Assembly (NCBI GenBank): GCA_001465935.1
Contig: LNKV01000014.1
Coordinates: forward strand, 1-64,000
Length of the DNA stretch: 64,000 nt
From: Clarireedia homoeocarpa
Lineage: Eukaryota > Ascomycota > Leotiomycetes > Helotiales > Rutstroemiaceae
Reading direction: 5' to 3'
Positions 20,871-33,240 of the stretch are shown here, one piece after another (the stretch's first letter is position 1; every line of letters starts with the position of its first letter). The notes beneath the pieces were generated by a model. It was not told the origin of the DNA and searched no databases. It saw only the letters and a program-made list of their open reading frames with translations. The position numbers were made by a program, and so were the translations under genes.

Positions 20871-23432
20871 TTAAGCTTGCGGCCAGTCTTCTAATGTCGT
20901 TGCTTCTCCAGTGAGAGTAAAGTTGAGCACAGATAGTGGCTCAACGTCAAGCTCCAAGGTATATTGTCCAGGGTAGAGAACCTTGTTGCCATTCTCATCT
21001 GCTCGTGAAAGTGCCCCCAGTGTCAATGTCAATTCCGTGCTCGCAGTTGCATTCGGTGCAATGTCGAACAGACGAGTATACGATACCAGAGACTTATTGG
21101 GATAGGGAGAAGGGCCATATTCTCCCTTTGCAAATACGAGGGCAACATAGTCAGATGTGGTGGAGCCCACGTTCTCCACATTGACCCTGAGCGTGTCTCC
21201 TAAGGGGCACAAGTCCAGGTACTTGGTGTCGGTTTTTTGGCATGTTGCGACGATGTCAGAGATGTTATATGTTATCGAGGATAGAATCTGAAGTTTCCCT
21301 GTGAAGTTTGTATAATGCAGACCGTATCCGAATTCATAGATAGGTGTTCCGGTGTACCACTTGTAAGTTCTGCCTGGGCTGCTAGAACTGGGTCGCAGTG
21401 ACATGTCCGTCATTGCAATCTCATCTACATAATTTCCTGGATATTGTGTGATAGGAAGACGACCAGCAGGAGCCACTTTGCCAGTAAGGACATCCAGAAT
21501 TGCAGTACCTCCAGATTGCCCGGGATAACCACCCCAAATGAGCGCAGAGATGTTCCGGTTGTTCTTGATGAAACTTGAATCAACCTGACCTCCACCCATC
21601 TGGAGTACAACCATGGGCTTGCCGTATTTTGCAAGATCTGAAATATTTTGTATCTGATCAGCAGGCCATGTGATGTCTAAGCGATCCAAACTCTCTGCCT
21701 CTATGTTGTTATCGATGCCTCCAGCAAATATTATAACATCCGCGGCACTTGGATCATCGGTCATATGGGCACCAAGTTGCTTCGTAGCATTCCAAGGGGA
21801 TATGAGATATGGGGCAAAGCCCGCATAGTTCCCCTGCATTTGAGTGGTAGCATTAGTCCAATTTCCTAACATGGCAACTGTTGTGCCTGCTCCAATATTG
21901 AGAGGTAAGAGCCCATCATTTTTCAGTAATACAATTCCCTCCTGTGCGGCTTTGAGGGCGAGGCCTTGCGCATATGGCGTGTTGACATCCGGCCAGCCGA
22001 GTGAGCGATAGGGTTGAATCTCAGCAGGGTCGAAATATCCCAGACGAACCAGCGAAGAGTACAGGCGGGTGAGGGCCTGATTAATTGCAGTTTCCTGAAA
22101 TAAACCTTGAGCGAATGCGCCTGGGAGATATTTCTGATAGAAATTTCCGCAATCCAGATCTGTCCGAAAGTCAATTCAAGTCTTCTCAAGAAGATGACGA
22201 GCATACCTGTTCCAGCGTTGAGTGCATCAGCAGCAGCCTGTTCCGGAGAGCTGGTGTAGTTGTGAGTATCCCAGATATCCTCAACGGCATCACAGTCACT
22301 GGTAACCCATTGCTGCTCATCTGTCCAATTCCAGTGATCTCGAAGTATAGTTTGAAGTAGATAAGAACTGGCACAAGCCGGGACATTGTTGACTGAGTTA
22401 TATGAGCACATTACTGCACCAACATTGGAATCTCTGACACAGCTCTGAAAAGACGGAGTATAATACTCTGAGAGATCTTGTGACGAGATTTGCGCATTGA
22501 ATTCGTGCCTACTATGTCAGCTTTAATCTGAAAAGCGCACATTTTTGCAGTTACCTTGAGACTCCATCAGCGGCTTCAAGATCATAGCCTATAATAAAAG
22601 TTAGCAACTGTAGAGAACTTTTGAGATTTTTACAATATTAACTGACCGACGAAGTGTTTGCATGTAGCAACTACACGCTTATACTTGGGATCTGGGCCTC
22701 CTTGTAATCCATAAACGATCTCTTGAACATACCTAGAGATGTGATATGGATCTTCGCCAGGAGTTTCTGTAGCGGTATCAGTAGCTGGTGCTTGGTAACT
22801 CTGAGCTTGACATACCTTGACCTCGTCCCCATCGAGGGTCTTTAAAAGGGTTGATGTTTGGCGTCCAGAAATCGAGGCCAGAACGAAGTGCATTGCTGAA
22901 AGCTCTAGCCTCTGTACTGACAACTGTGGCCACATCCCGAATCAATGCATCATTAAAGGCTGCGCCCATGAGGATTGGTTGAGGGAATGATGTTGCATAT
23001 GAGTAATTACCCGAGTAACTGAATGGCCCATCCGGAAAGGAAAACGCAACGCCGTGGAGAGCTTCTTGCCACCACTGGTACGCTGGAAGTCCAAGCCGGG
23101 GGATCGCCGGGTTCACATTGACGGTGAGGTTTATCTTTTCATCAATCGTCAAGAGATTCACGAAGGCCGTTGCTCGGGCAAGAGGAGCTTCGATGGTCAG
23201 ATCTACTGGCTCAAAATAGTTGGATTTACATACACGCGGTGGTATCGCAGACAGTGTTATTGCTCAGAGGCCCATTAACACAGTCGGGAAAGCCAAAGGC
23301 TGTAGCACACTCTGGAGATGCATGAGAGTCGTAAGTGACGTTGCAGGCAGCGGAAGCTGCTTGACGGCTATGTATCTTTGCCCAAGTTGTGCCGAGAAGC
23401 AAGAAAGATCCCAAAAAATGCGGAGGAGCCAT
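20871..23432 (-). CDS. Secreted beta-xylosidase, glycoside hydrolase family 3
   Basis: Six exons by splice sites and phase: 23234-23432, 22816-23187, 22647-22766, 22555-22588, 22207-22508 and 20871-22159. Introns are 46-58 bases, and one exon has only 34 bases. The joined frame has 771 residues, typical of XlnD/Bxl-type enzymes. It starts M-A-P-P-H-F-L with a signal peptide. GH3 landmarks are C-D-T-T-A-S, W-W-x-E-A-L-H-G-V-A, N-P-F-K-D-P-R-W-G-R-G-Q-E-T-P-G-E-D-P and C-K-H-F-V-G-Y-D. The nucleophile Asp313 lies in T-S-D-C-D, and the C-terminal domain is of fibronectin-III type. It should release xylose from xylo-oligosaccharides outside the cell. The intron before 22508 ends in a tandem TAGTAG acceptor that could add one serine. 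Confidence 0.9.
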
Positions 23433-24272
23433 ATTCAGAGTGATTTCCAGATAATTGATGCGCAAGGAGAATATTACTGCTTCGAACCATGATGCTCTTA
23501 TAGGTACTTCCAATCTCTGTCAGGAAGAAACTCAAAAACCGTCATCGCATTCAAAATACGATGACTAATTCATAAGAAGCTATTCATTTCGACTCGATAT
23601 GGGGTATTTCATTTTAGCCTAAACATGATTGGAGCCACAGCGGGTCGTGGGACAGATACCTTGCGTTGATCGACATGGAAACCCTTCTCGATGCCCAGAA
23701 ACTGGAAAAAGCTTGTGTAAGTCTTCCGACGATATGGGTGGAAGATGCGGAAAAATCGAAGCTCGATGTGGAGGAGTCTCATTCAGCCGCTGCCCGAATT
23801 TAGTCATTGATCTTAAGCCCCTTGCTGGTTGGCACTAGCAGGTACTAGCAGGTACTAGCAGACTACGTTGCTGATCTTAATGGCTGGTTTTACTTGGATC
23901 GTCATTTTGTCCCACTAAGAACAGTGAGGGGAGCACACAAGGATCTGCATTTATCCGCTTCTTTCAAGCTTGGTCTGTCTCTAGTTACGCGTCCACCAGG
24001 TCTAACTACGATGGAAAGCGTATAGCGGATATGCTCGTCGCTGTCAACGTGCGGGGTGGAAGCTTAGCTATTTATGGCTAGGGCCAACTGACACTCCAGG
24101 AGCTCCGGGATATACAATTTACGGGCCGGGCCAGCCCCGCCCAAGTGCACTCTCTGCCAACGCTTCATACATTTCCAGCTCATAAATAATTACACTACCA
24201 ATCGGGAAAATTGGTCTCCTACATTCAAAAGCTGGAGAGACGCCGTATCCGATTTCTCCCGACACATTTTGG
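23433..24272. other. Intergenic region with a short tandem repeat
   Basis: Upstream region of the beta-xylosidase and 3' flank of the SDR gene. Three nearly perfect ACTAGCAGGT units lie at about 23832-23861. No gene is supported. Confidence 0.5.
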
Positions 24273-25196
24273 TTAATAGGTATACAACCCCTTCTTGATT
24301 TCCTCCAAGATTCCGATTGACTTCGGTTCCCATCCAAGCTCTTTTCTTGCCTTTGCACCTGATGCTCTGTTCTCTGCCGCCATAAATTTCCCAAGTGTTT
24401 CCCCAAACTGTGCGATAATTTCGGCACTCGTTAAATTACGAATGGGTAAACTGAGTGCCTGGGCAATCCCTTCCGACATCTCTCTTGCTGTCACATTCGT
24501 GTCCGCACTAGCGTTGTATACCTCCCCAGCCTTTGCCTTCTCAGCCACCAGTAGATACAAGCGGGCAGCGTCTTCGACATGCACAACTGTAGTACGGTTC
24601 TTCCCACCATCAACGCACATCACCCCTCCAGACTGAAGCGACATATTCATGAAGAGCTTCACTCCGCTACCCCCGCGGCCGTATACAAATGGTGCCAATC
24701 GAATGAGGGCAATACGTATCCCTTTGTTCTTCAGACCAAGTGCATAGGCCTCAAAGCGTCCTCGAGTGTTGATTGGATTTGGGTCGGGTGCTGAACTCTC
24801 GGTGGTTTCAGCTCCTGAAGGGTCTGCGGCAACTAAAAGTGTGCCGCTGGTAACCACTAAACACTTGTTGGCACCCTCCATTGGTTTGGCAATTGAATCC
24901 AGCGCGGCTTTGTCTGATGGAAAACAATCATCGTATGAAGGCACACTTAAGTCGTAAGTTGTTGCAAGATGGATGACTATGTCGGCGATGGCACTTTCTT
25001 GGCTTAAAACGTTGTGGGAGCTGAGATCCCCGCGAACAGGAACGCCGCCTAATTTGCGAATCTTTTCATCGGCACCCTCACTGCGGGAAAGGCCATGGAC
25101 AACATAGCCGTTTGCGACAGCAATCTCTGTGATTACAGAACCAACATATCCGCTGGCTCCTGTCAGGAAGATTTGCTTTCCGTTGTGGGTTATCAT
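24273..25196 (-). CDS. Atypical short-chain dehydrogenase / NAD-dependent epimerase family
   Basis: Single exon, 307 residues from the ATG at 25196. The frame continues 30 codons further upstream to another ATG, but that leader is unconserved-looking and the Rossmann fold starts right after Met31 of it. The nucleotide-binding motif T-G-A-S-G-Y-V-G is at residues 12-19. An A-x-x-V-I-H-L-A-T strand and an L-I-R-L-A-P-F-V-Y-G-R-G-G-S-G segment follow, as in extended or atypical SDRs (DFR/epimerase-like). The classical Y-x-x-x-K is not obvious; Y-A-L-G-L-K sits near the expected place. The substrate is unknown. It is not clearly linked to its neighbours. Confidence 0.8.
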   Translation of the reverse strand: MITHNGKQIFLTGASGYVGSVITEIAVANGYVVHGLSRSEGADEKIRKLGGVPVRGDLSSHNVLSQESAIADIVIHLATTYDLSVPSYDDCFPSDKAALDSIAKPMEGANKCLVVTSGTLLVAADPSGAETTESSAPDPNPINTRGRFEAYALGLKNKGIRIALIRLAPFVYGRGGSGVKLFMNMSLQSGGVMCVDGGKNRTTVVHVEDAARLYLLVAEKAKAGEVYNASADTNVTAREMSEGIAQALSLPIRNLTSAEIIAQFGETLGKFMAAENRASGAKARKELGWEPKSIGILEEIKKGLYTY

Positions 25197-25419
25197 TGTG
25201 ATAGACTGCGGTAGTAGACTGTAGTGATAGATCGTGATTGTGCTCAGATGCTGATGGTTTCTGCAAAAGTGATGTAGACTGGACACTGAGATGGGCGTTG
25301 GATTATGGACCCTTTATACTGCGTGTCGGACTCTAGACATACTTCGGAGTCACTGCGGATTCAACGACTTCAATTGCAAACTCCATTTATCCCCGATTAT
25401 CTCCATCGTACGTACATCA

Positions 25420-28400
25420 TTACAGCCTGACATTCAATTGCACATTCCAAAGCTTCTCGAGAGCATCAAAAATCAGGTCAGTAAGTGATCCTCCCACACC
25501 CACAGCCAATCCCACCCCTCCAGCAATCACCAGTAGCGCTTCACTCTCAAGTTCTATTGTTAACTGCGTCAGCAATCCAGAAATTGTCCCTCAAAAACGA
25601 TTCAAAGTCGACTCACCCTCATCAATGACCCCCAATGTATCCATGGCACAAGACAAAACATACCCCACGGACCCCAACATCTCCACGACAGTAGACACAC
25701 TAGGGCCCTCTCTCTCCGCCCTTATTATGGTCACTCCTAGATCTAGCGAACTGCTAACCAGTTCTGCGGCCATTCCAATTACCGCGATGGCCTTCTTCAC
25801 CTCTTTCTCTGGTGACATCTCTGCCAACATGTAATGTACAATTACATCCGTTAGGTCGACCAGGAATGCAGCGCCCCAGCTGTACGCCTTCAACTTGGAT
25901 AGGTCCTCTTGTGGCTCGAGCGCTGGCCCGACACTTGTGAAGGCCCGGATCGCTAGGAAGGCGAACCCACGCACGAACGGGTTCTTACGTAGCCCCCAGA
26001 TCTTGGTCATTTTGGGACCAGGTTTTATCACTAGAATCTGGGCCTGGGTCAGCAACGGGCTTATGGCGCGGAATCTACTATCTGCGGTTGTTTGAAGCGT
26101 GGGCATCAGTTTAGGCTTGCCATTAGGTCCTATGATTGTTGGATGTTCGAGGGCGGTGGCAGTGCTATTCGTTGTGAAAACGTCAACTGCGCTAAGGATA
26201 CCCATTAACACAACACTCGTGATGGCCATGGTTCCCATGACAGAGTTTTGCTCAAGAGTCAGCTTGCTCTTCCCGGATATGATGGATTCAAGGTCTAGCG
26301 AGGTTAGGTCGGGTGGGGCAGCATTATGCAGGAGCTTGTAGCCGATAGTGATGGGAATAGCGAGGATGATGGACAGAGCATCGAGGATCGTCAGCTTCGT
26401 GCCACCAGAAATGTACGTCTCGTATAGCCAGGATATGACTGGGATATTTATTTCAAAGTTCAGAACGTCACTCAAGGACTGTAGGGCTGTGGTGGTAAAG
26501 GAAAGGCCGCCTGTGACGATTGTTTTGAGGATGTCAATGAGACCAACGAGCAGGTCGACCCCGATAGTACCAGCGATGTCATCTACAGTAATATTGGAAT
26601 CTTTGGACTGCCAGAGGTTCTTCAAGTCAATTCCAAGGGTCTGGATAGAGTTCTCGACAGACTTTGCCGTGGGTTTGAGGATGTTTCCTATGAAGGCGTC
26701 AATTGCGGGATCGCCGGTGATAGTATCGCCGATTGTGGAGGAGTCAGCAGCGCCACCATATTGTACCTTTTTAAAAGATTAATACCTGTTATATTATAAC
26801 TATGAATGTAAGTTTGTGCGGCTCAGCGCTTACCTGGTGGAATATGTAGTTGAAAGATGCGCTCTTGCGCAGGTCGGACCCCTCGTCGCTCGCCTTGCTC
26901 AACTCTTTATGATTCAACGGTGTCGAGTCTTTCACCGGTTTTAGATCGCGAATTTTATTCTCCAAGTCGTCAAACAAATCCGATGCCTTTTTCTGGATTT
27001 TGGGCACAGAATTGATGGCCAGACTCAATCCGTTGTTCATGACATGCGTAAGCGACTTGTGCGTTGCTTGGATATCCTTCCACTCGAATAGGAACTCGAT
27101 AAACTCGAGGAGCAGCTCAATGCCCTCAAGAATCTTCTTCCAAAGCGACCACAACGCTTTTCCGATGTGGGCTATCACGGAAATCTCCCAGCGGTAGAAT
27201 TCTTCACCGATCTGGAATATCAGGTAGAAGATGCCGCCCGCTTCATACTGCTGGATGGCCCATGTTACAATCTTTTCTACAGAGTTGACTAGACCATTCC
27301 AGGCATCCTATTACTAGTCAATATTTTACATTCTAAAACTTTGAATCCACGTGTAAAGTGAAGAAGATCTCACCCAAAGTGTGTCAACAATGTTATCTGC
27401 GTTGGAGAGAACCTTGTCCGGGTTACTGCCACAGACCAGCTGTGAGCGATGCACTAACTTGGGCGGCGTTCGAGACTTGCGCTGTGAAATTGCAACCATC
27501 TCCGACGGATTGTCTTTCATATCATTGCGTGTGGACCGTAGGTGCTGCACTGCAGTCGCCACATTGTCCAGCGTGTTCTGGTCGGTGCTTGGATCGACGA
27601 GTCGTTTCCCGGAGGGTAAGCGCGTATTCTTGAGATCATTGCCTGTCTTGATATCTGCGAACTTGTCATAAATCCGATCATCAGGGTATATATACTGTGT
27701 CTGACCACTTAAATAGTTGTTCCCCGGAGTATCAGAGAATGAGTATGTAAAGCTTGACAGCTCATGGCGCGAAACTAGGAACTCAACGCTTCCCCTAGCG
27801 TCGGTCATGACGGGGACTCCCTGCTCCGGATCGAGATCTATGGGCCGGCCCTTGACACGGACACTGACGGAGCCAGAGGCCTTCATGGACACTTGCTTAC
27901 ATACGAGGGCCACTCCGTTACCATCGAGCAGGGTGCAATGCACCATAAATGCGTCGTAGGAGAATACTTTATCCAGTGAGGGTACGAAGTATGGTACTGT
28001 CTTCCAGATCCCTGTGTAGTTTGTGTCTTGGTGCAATCGTACAAGCTGGCCGTCGTTGTTCACCACCATAAACTCATGTCTTCCCGTTACGGTGCTGATG
28101 AAGGGGGATATTCGTCCACCCTGTTTGGTTGGAAGAACTGTGACGGGGTCCGCTAAGGGAGTAGGGTCGTCAAGGTCAAGAGAGACATATCCCACACTGC
28201 CTGTGGTGTGGCTTCCCCAGACTGTCCACTTATCTTCTGTCTGAAAGTTGTGTACCGCTTGTAGGTCGGAGAAGACCCCCTGTTTGGTTATACACGACAT
28301 TCCTCCTCCGCTTAGAAGGTCATAGGCCCCGCAGTGAAAGAGTCCCTGTCCTCCAGCTAAAAGATTGGTATACCCATCACCATTATACGCAGTCGAGAGA

Positions 28401-29345
28401 GCTTTACCATTCATTCCTTATTTCTCACGAGTCAAAACTTTAATTTTCAAAAAGTACAATTCACAAAGAACAAACATCTAAGCTACTAACCTGAAGGAAT
28501 TTCCAACTCAGCCTTAATCTTGCCACCATAGTAATCATCAAGGGTGATGACTGAAATTTTCTCCTGGTCTGTAGTAGTCAGTTACAGCAAGAAAGTTGCT
28601 AACATTCAATGAGAATCCATGTCCATACCCTGAATATGATAAAGGGTAGCGACTGCAGCCCCCAAATCCGTTGTAACGGGACACATATCAAGGATTTTGC
28701 TTGCATTGCTCGGCAGGGTGATGTCCTTGATTATGTCATAAGAGTCCAACATATCATCGACAACAATGCGAGCCAAGTCCTCAGTGGTCGAGATAGATCT
28801 CACTTCCTTGAAGGAAACGAGAACAGCGGGGTAGCTTTCTGTAGGTGAAGCAGAGCCCTATGAAAGGATAACTATCAATTGGGGCGCAAAAGTAGCCGGT
28901 TCAATTTGGGTTTACTGACCACATTCACTGAGACAATGCGTCCCTGCCTCTCGTCATCAGTGATAGTGTGGCTCATAGCCAGATGAGCCAAGCTGTCCTT
29001 TTGCAGAGAGTCAGGCTGCATAGGCTGGAACACATTTAGGAACGTAGAGGTCCCAGACCGATGCACAGTAGACAAGTAGATCACACCATACTGGTCCTGT
29101 GACACTCCAAACGAGGATACTTTGGTAGAGTCAGGGCCCAGCCCCAATTTCTGTGCCAGATTGACCAGCTCGTGGTCACCAGAGTCGCCGACCCGGGTCA
29201 TGTAGAAGAGATTATCGTTTCCAAGGGAGAAGACAAGCGGCTGCTGGCGGTGGTCCGCAATTGTGATGAAGTTCGCAGCTGGGTCAATGCCTACCGCGGC
29301 TGCGTGCCCAATCATAGCCTCGCCGTCGAATTTCACGCTCGCCAT
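25420..29345 (-). CDS. Large orphan protein, beta-rich N-terminus and hydrophobic helical C-terminus
   Basis: Seven exons by my reading: 28920-29345, 28629-28857, 28491-28568, 27374-28416, 26834-27307, 25617-26766 and 25420-25553. Introns are 60-74 bases with good GT-AG sites, and the phases join to 1177 residues. I do not recognise the family. Residues 1-500 are beta-strand-like with repeated short W/G/D-rich blocks, suggesting a propeller. Residues 590-750 are helical and charged. Three long hydrophobic stretches (about 818-837, 875-896 and 926-947) could be membrane segments or a buried helical bundle. There is no N-terminal signal peptide. It is divergent from the orphan gene at 30368. 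A TATA-like TTATATAAT lies near 29449-29458. The last exon follows a clear GTGAGT donor; without it the protein would end 43 residues earlier. Confidence 0.75.
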
Positions 29346-30367
29346 GCTGATTCTAGGTAATGATTGACAATATGCCCGAGAGGAAAGACAGAATTGAATG
29401 TGATATTTGTTGTTGCTCGGGGACTCTACATTGCATATAATCGTGGGATTTATATAATATGGTTTACTTGTATGTTCACTTATCTTTTCTGCAAAAAGCT
29501 ATTTCTCCTTTGCTCCGTAAGATATAATCGCTGTAAGTTTTGATCGCAATCACAGCCCGAGCATAATCTATACGGTTTAACTCAAGCTCAGCCAGCCACC
29601 AGCTGGAGATCTTCAGGCGATTCTTCTTCTTCAGTCGAGTCTTCTTCTTCAGTAGGGTGTACCTGGATACTCACCAGCTGAAAGAACTCTCCTCGCACTC
29701 TGACCTCACTTCTCATAGGCCATTTCGAGGAATAAACTTTTATCAATAGTGACCAGTAATTCCAGTTGTAACTATTTCAGAACTACCGGTATTAGCGCAG
29801 GTTGCATCTGCAATAGTGGCACAGAAATACAATACTGAGTATCCGACAGCTATTTGTAATGGTCCCCCACGGAAGTAACCTGCGAGGATATACGAAGTGT
29901 GCGCTGGCATCAATCGTTGGATGCGGAACAACATACTGCCGATGTCCTGACTTCACACCCCCACAAGAGGGGTTCTTTAATGTGACTATTAAGCAAAGCT
30001 GCAACATTCCCCACCCTTAAAACGGCTTCTAGGCGCAGGGAGTGGCTGGCTGACGAGCGCAAGCAAGTGGGGTAAGGGAGAAGGACAATGGCAAGCTGAA
30101 GAAACTCAAGCTAGTGGTGAAGGTTGTTTTTGGTTGGTATAGATATTGGTTTGACGGAGTGGCAGTGAACTGGCTATGGTGCGGCTGAACAGTTAGCCAT
30201 CATTATATGCGTCGGTGAAAATCGCAGTAGTAGTAGACTAGTGACATGTTTTCTAGCTTTCTCCTGTATTTGAAGACTTGTTCTTCGAGCAAGATATTTA
30301 GATCAGAAGTCGCCTTTGATTTACATATTCACTTCCTAGAGAAGCTCACTCACAACCCGCAGCAAAC
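29346..30367. promoter_or_regulatory. Divergent promoter region of the two orphan genes
   Basis: 1.0 kb between two start codons pointing away from each other. It contains a TATA-like element for the minus-strand gene near 29449-29458 and a CTTCTTCTTCAGTCGAGT-type duplication at 29621-29655 (GATTCTTCTTCTTCAG, then GTCTTCTTCTTCAG). No coding signal is recognised. Confidence 0.5.
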
Positions 30368-32443
30368 ATGGAAGTTTTGAAAAAGGGACCAGAGGGGTAC
30401 AGACCTATGCCAGCGCAAAAGCGAACTCCTCCGCCACATGTTGCAAACGATAAGGCAGACGTATGGCCGACAGAATTCGATCTATACGACTGCGATATTG
30501 TACGTTCTTGCAAATGTTAGTCTATAGGTTCCAAGACTAATATCTGTGCGCAGGCAACCTATGTCTCAACCAACCTACTCAACAGGGTGACATTCATGGA
30601 GGCGAGGGAGGATAAAGGCCCCGTCGTATGGCCTGAAGCATTCCCATCCTCGAAGGGAAAGCAACCAAATCAACAGGGGTTCAGAGCAACCAAGAAGTTG
30701 AAAAGCTCACCATCCCCGAAGACTCAGAAGTTCATCAACAACACCGATTTATTCCCTTATTTCGAGTTTGGTTGGAACGGAAGACTCTTCTGCCACTTTC
30801 CCTTCGCTACCGGCACGGCGAGTCTGCCCCCGTACAATAACTGCAAATACACATTATATGACATGAAGGGCTGGAATGTCGTGATCGATGCTCCTTACAC
30901 GGAAGAGGATCTCAAGCGGGGCGATCCGGCGTACGACTATGTGAGCGACAACGTTAATGATAGCGACAAGTTCGATTTCTACCAGGTGCTTCTGAAGCTG
31001 GCGGGTAAGTGCTCTCTTTGCTCTCTCTAAAGATTAAAGAATGAGGCTTATTAGAAAATAGAGGAAGGCAGGTGGTCGTAAGTCGAATACCCAAGTTCTA
31101 TCTCATCATACTAAAAGAAAATAGCTAACCAGGAAACCAGTAACATTTCACATACGCCTAATCTTCCTTCTGGGTCTCCAAGGGATGAATTCTTCTCCCT
31201 ATTAAAACAATGGATTGGCAACCATCTCCAGACTCCTACAGCCATGTTTACCTGGAATCTCTCGACTGGCCCCAATCCCGCCAGACCATTTGTTCCCACC
31301 TCACGACACATGCGACTGGCGGTGAATTACGCTCAAGACTGGGCATTGGAGGCCTCTGCTAATGCAGTGATTTTCCAAGAGAATTGTGGGGGTAATCCAC
31401 CAACTGACAGGTCGACAGGCGAGCCGTACACAAGTTTGGATGGCTTCGTGCAGGTCGGCATGGAGCTGTTCTGGTTCCGGTACCTATTAAGTTCGAATAC
31501 TAATCTACTGTATACAATCAATAAGGCGACGAACCTGGAAGCAGTGTGGATCGAGATCAAACCAAATGACAGTTATCAGCGTAAGTATGTTCAGGGATAC
31601 AATCCAGACCACGGTACCAGCTACTACGACTGGGCTCCCTACTTCAACAACCCCAAGTTTCGTTGGAGTAAGACGAGCACAGCTACGGACTGGAGTGGCA
31701 TTGGGGATCATATTGATGAGACTGACATGACAATGACCTGTATGTTCTATTCCTCACGGATTGATGTACTCTTACTGGAAAGAATCGTATCTGTGATCAT
31801 CTGTAAATATTGCAATGTTAACAAAGACTAGGTACCACGAACAATTACATATCATTTGATACAGACTCCGATAAAAGCAATTGGATCAAGATAGTGGGTG
31901 AGTCGGAAATATCAATCAACTTGACAAAGTGGCTTTTTGGAGCCAAAACCACGGACGACACGTACGTATTCCCGTTCTTTTTCTAACTTTCCTAACTTTC
32001 CCATGGCTTACACTTATCTCATCGGCAGATTCTCCGTCAACGCAAGCTGGAATTTCACCATGAGCATGAATAGTATGCTGGATGGCAAACTGGGATGGGA
32101 TTTATCTGAGTTCGAGTCCGAAGTGACTCCCACGGGCCCTATCGACGCAGACTCTGTCCGTGATATGCAGAATGTGATGGAAAAAATGACGGGCGACATG
32201 CAGTCGTTCTATAATGACCTTAGTAACTCGTTAAAGGATGCTCAGCAGCTGATCTTACCACCAGGGAAACGGTTCTTGTATAAAGACCCGGTCTTCTACT
32301 ATACTGGATACCTGCAGATCAAGCTAGATTATGATGGCAATATGCTCCTAGCGGACGAGGAGGCAAGTGCAAAAGAAGTAGAGGAGGGAAAGGATCTGGA
32401 AAAGAATGAAGGAGAAAATAAAGAAGACATAAATGATAATTAG
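30368..32443 (+). CDS. Orphan protein of 580 residues
   Basis: Five exons: 30368-30499, 30554-31004, 31125-31739, 31832-31961 and 32029-32443. Introns are 54, 120, 92 and 67 bases, with donors GTACGT, GTAAGT, GTATGT and GTACGT. Phases join without a stop to 580 residues. I know no family for it. The protein is aromatic-rich, with blocks such as Y-F-E-F-G-W-N-G-R-L-F and Y-Y-D-W-A-P-Y-F-N. There is no signal peptide or membrane span, and the C-terminus is very acidic (E/K/D-rich, about 30 residues). It is divergent from the 1177-residue orphan gene, so the two may be co-regulated and work together; that is inference from position only. Confidence 0.75.
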
Positions 32444-33240
32444 TTATCACGGATTGTACGGGTACCTTTTCTTTGAGTAGTAGTCAATTACTTCATTCGA
32501 TATTCTAAGATCAGATTACCTTTTCAATTTGGGTCTCGTCGAAGGTGATTTTATAAAAATATCATAAAAGTGATTATTAATTATTATAAAATTCCACTAT
32601 ATTGAATTATATATCGACATAAGTATATCAATATTAGTTAACTAAACAAAATCTTACTTTTTCCTGTTTTGAGATACTATTATAAAGAGAGTCTTGTATC
32701 CTGATTTCATTGTATCACTCATTGTTCCCATTATACACTTAATGCTTTCCGTCTTTCTTGTAACTCGTTATATGAGAATGCAAGTCAGAAGCTGAAGGGC
32801 ACGGATATATAAACTCATTGTCTGAATTTATTCCAAATACTTCATGTTGCTCGTCGTTCTGTAACAAATTTGTACAATACATGGTACAACTCTATGAAAC
32901 GATAATTTGGGGTAGACCATCGCCCCTTAAGCTAAGTGCATCATGGCTAACGAATGCCCAAGTACTGTATCTATATTTTGTACTAAGATAAAGCTTCTAT
33001 CTAGGCTGTTCGGTGGATATTGGTCGAATCGATTTCATAATTAATTAATATTTGATGGTATCTTAACTTGTAGTAATATCATTGAACACTTAAGTCGTAA
33101 GGAGAGTATTGAACCCTAATTTCATCGCATCACGCATCACCCCCCTCCCATACATATCATTAAGTCATATCGATCCCGCCGTAATTCGTACAATCATCCC
33201 TCCATCCAAATATCCACGTTATTCAAATCTCCAATACCAC
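32444..33240. other. Intergenic, AT-rich, weak internal duplication
   Basis: The region between convergent genes. Two segments resemble each other weakly (around 32690-32740 and 33100-33150, sharing ATTTCATTGTATCAC-like and ATTTCATCGCATCAC-like words). No gene is seen. Confidence 0.4.

Noticed and set aside
24119..24427. Minus-strand frame overlapping the end of the SDR gene
   Set aside because: It is in a different frame from the SDR coding sequence and shows no recognisable protein.
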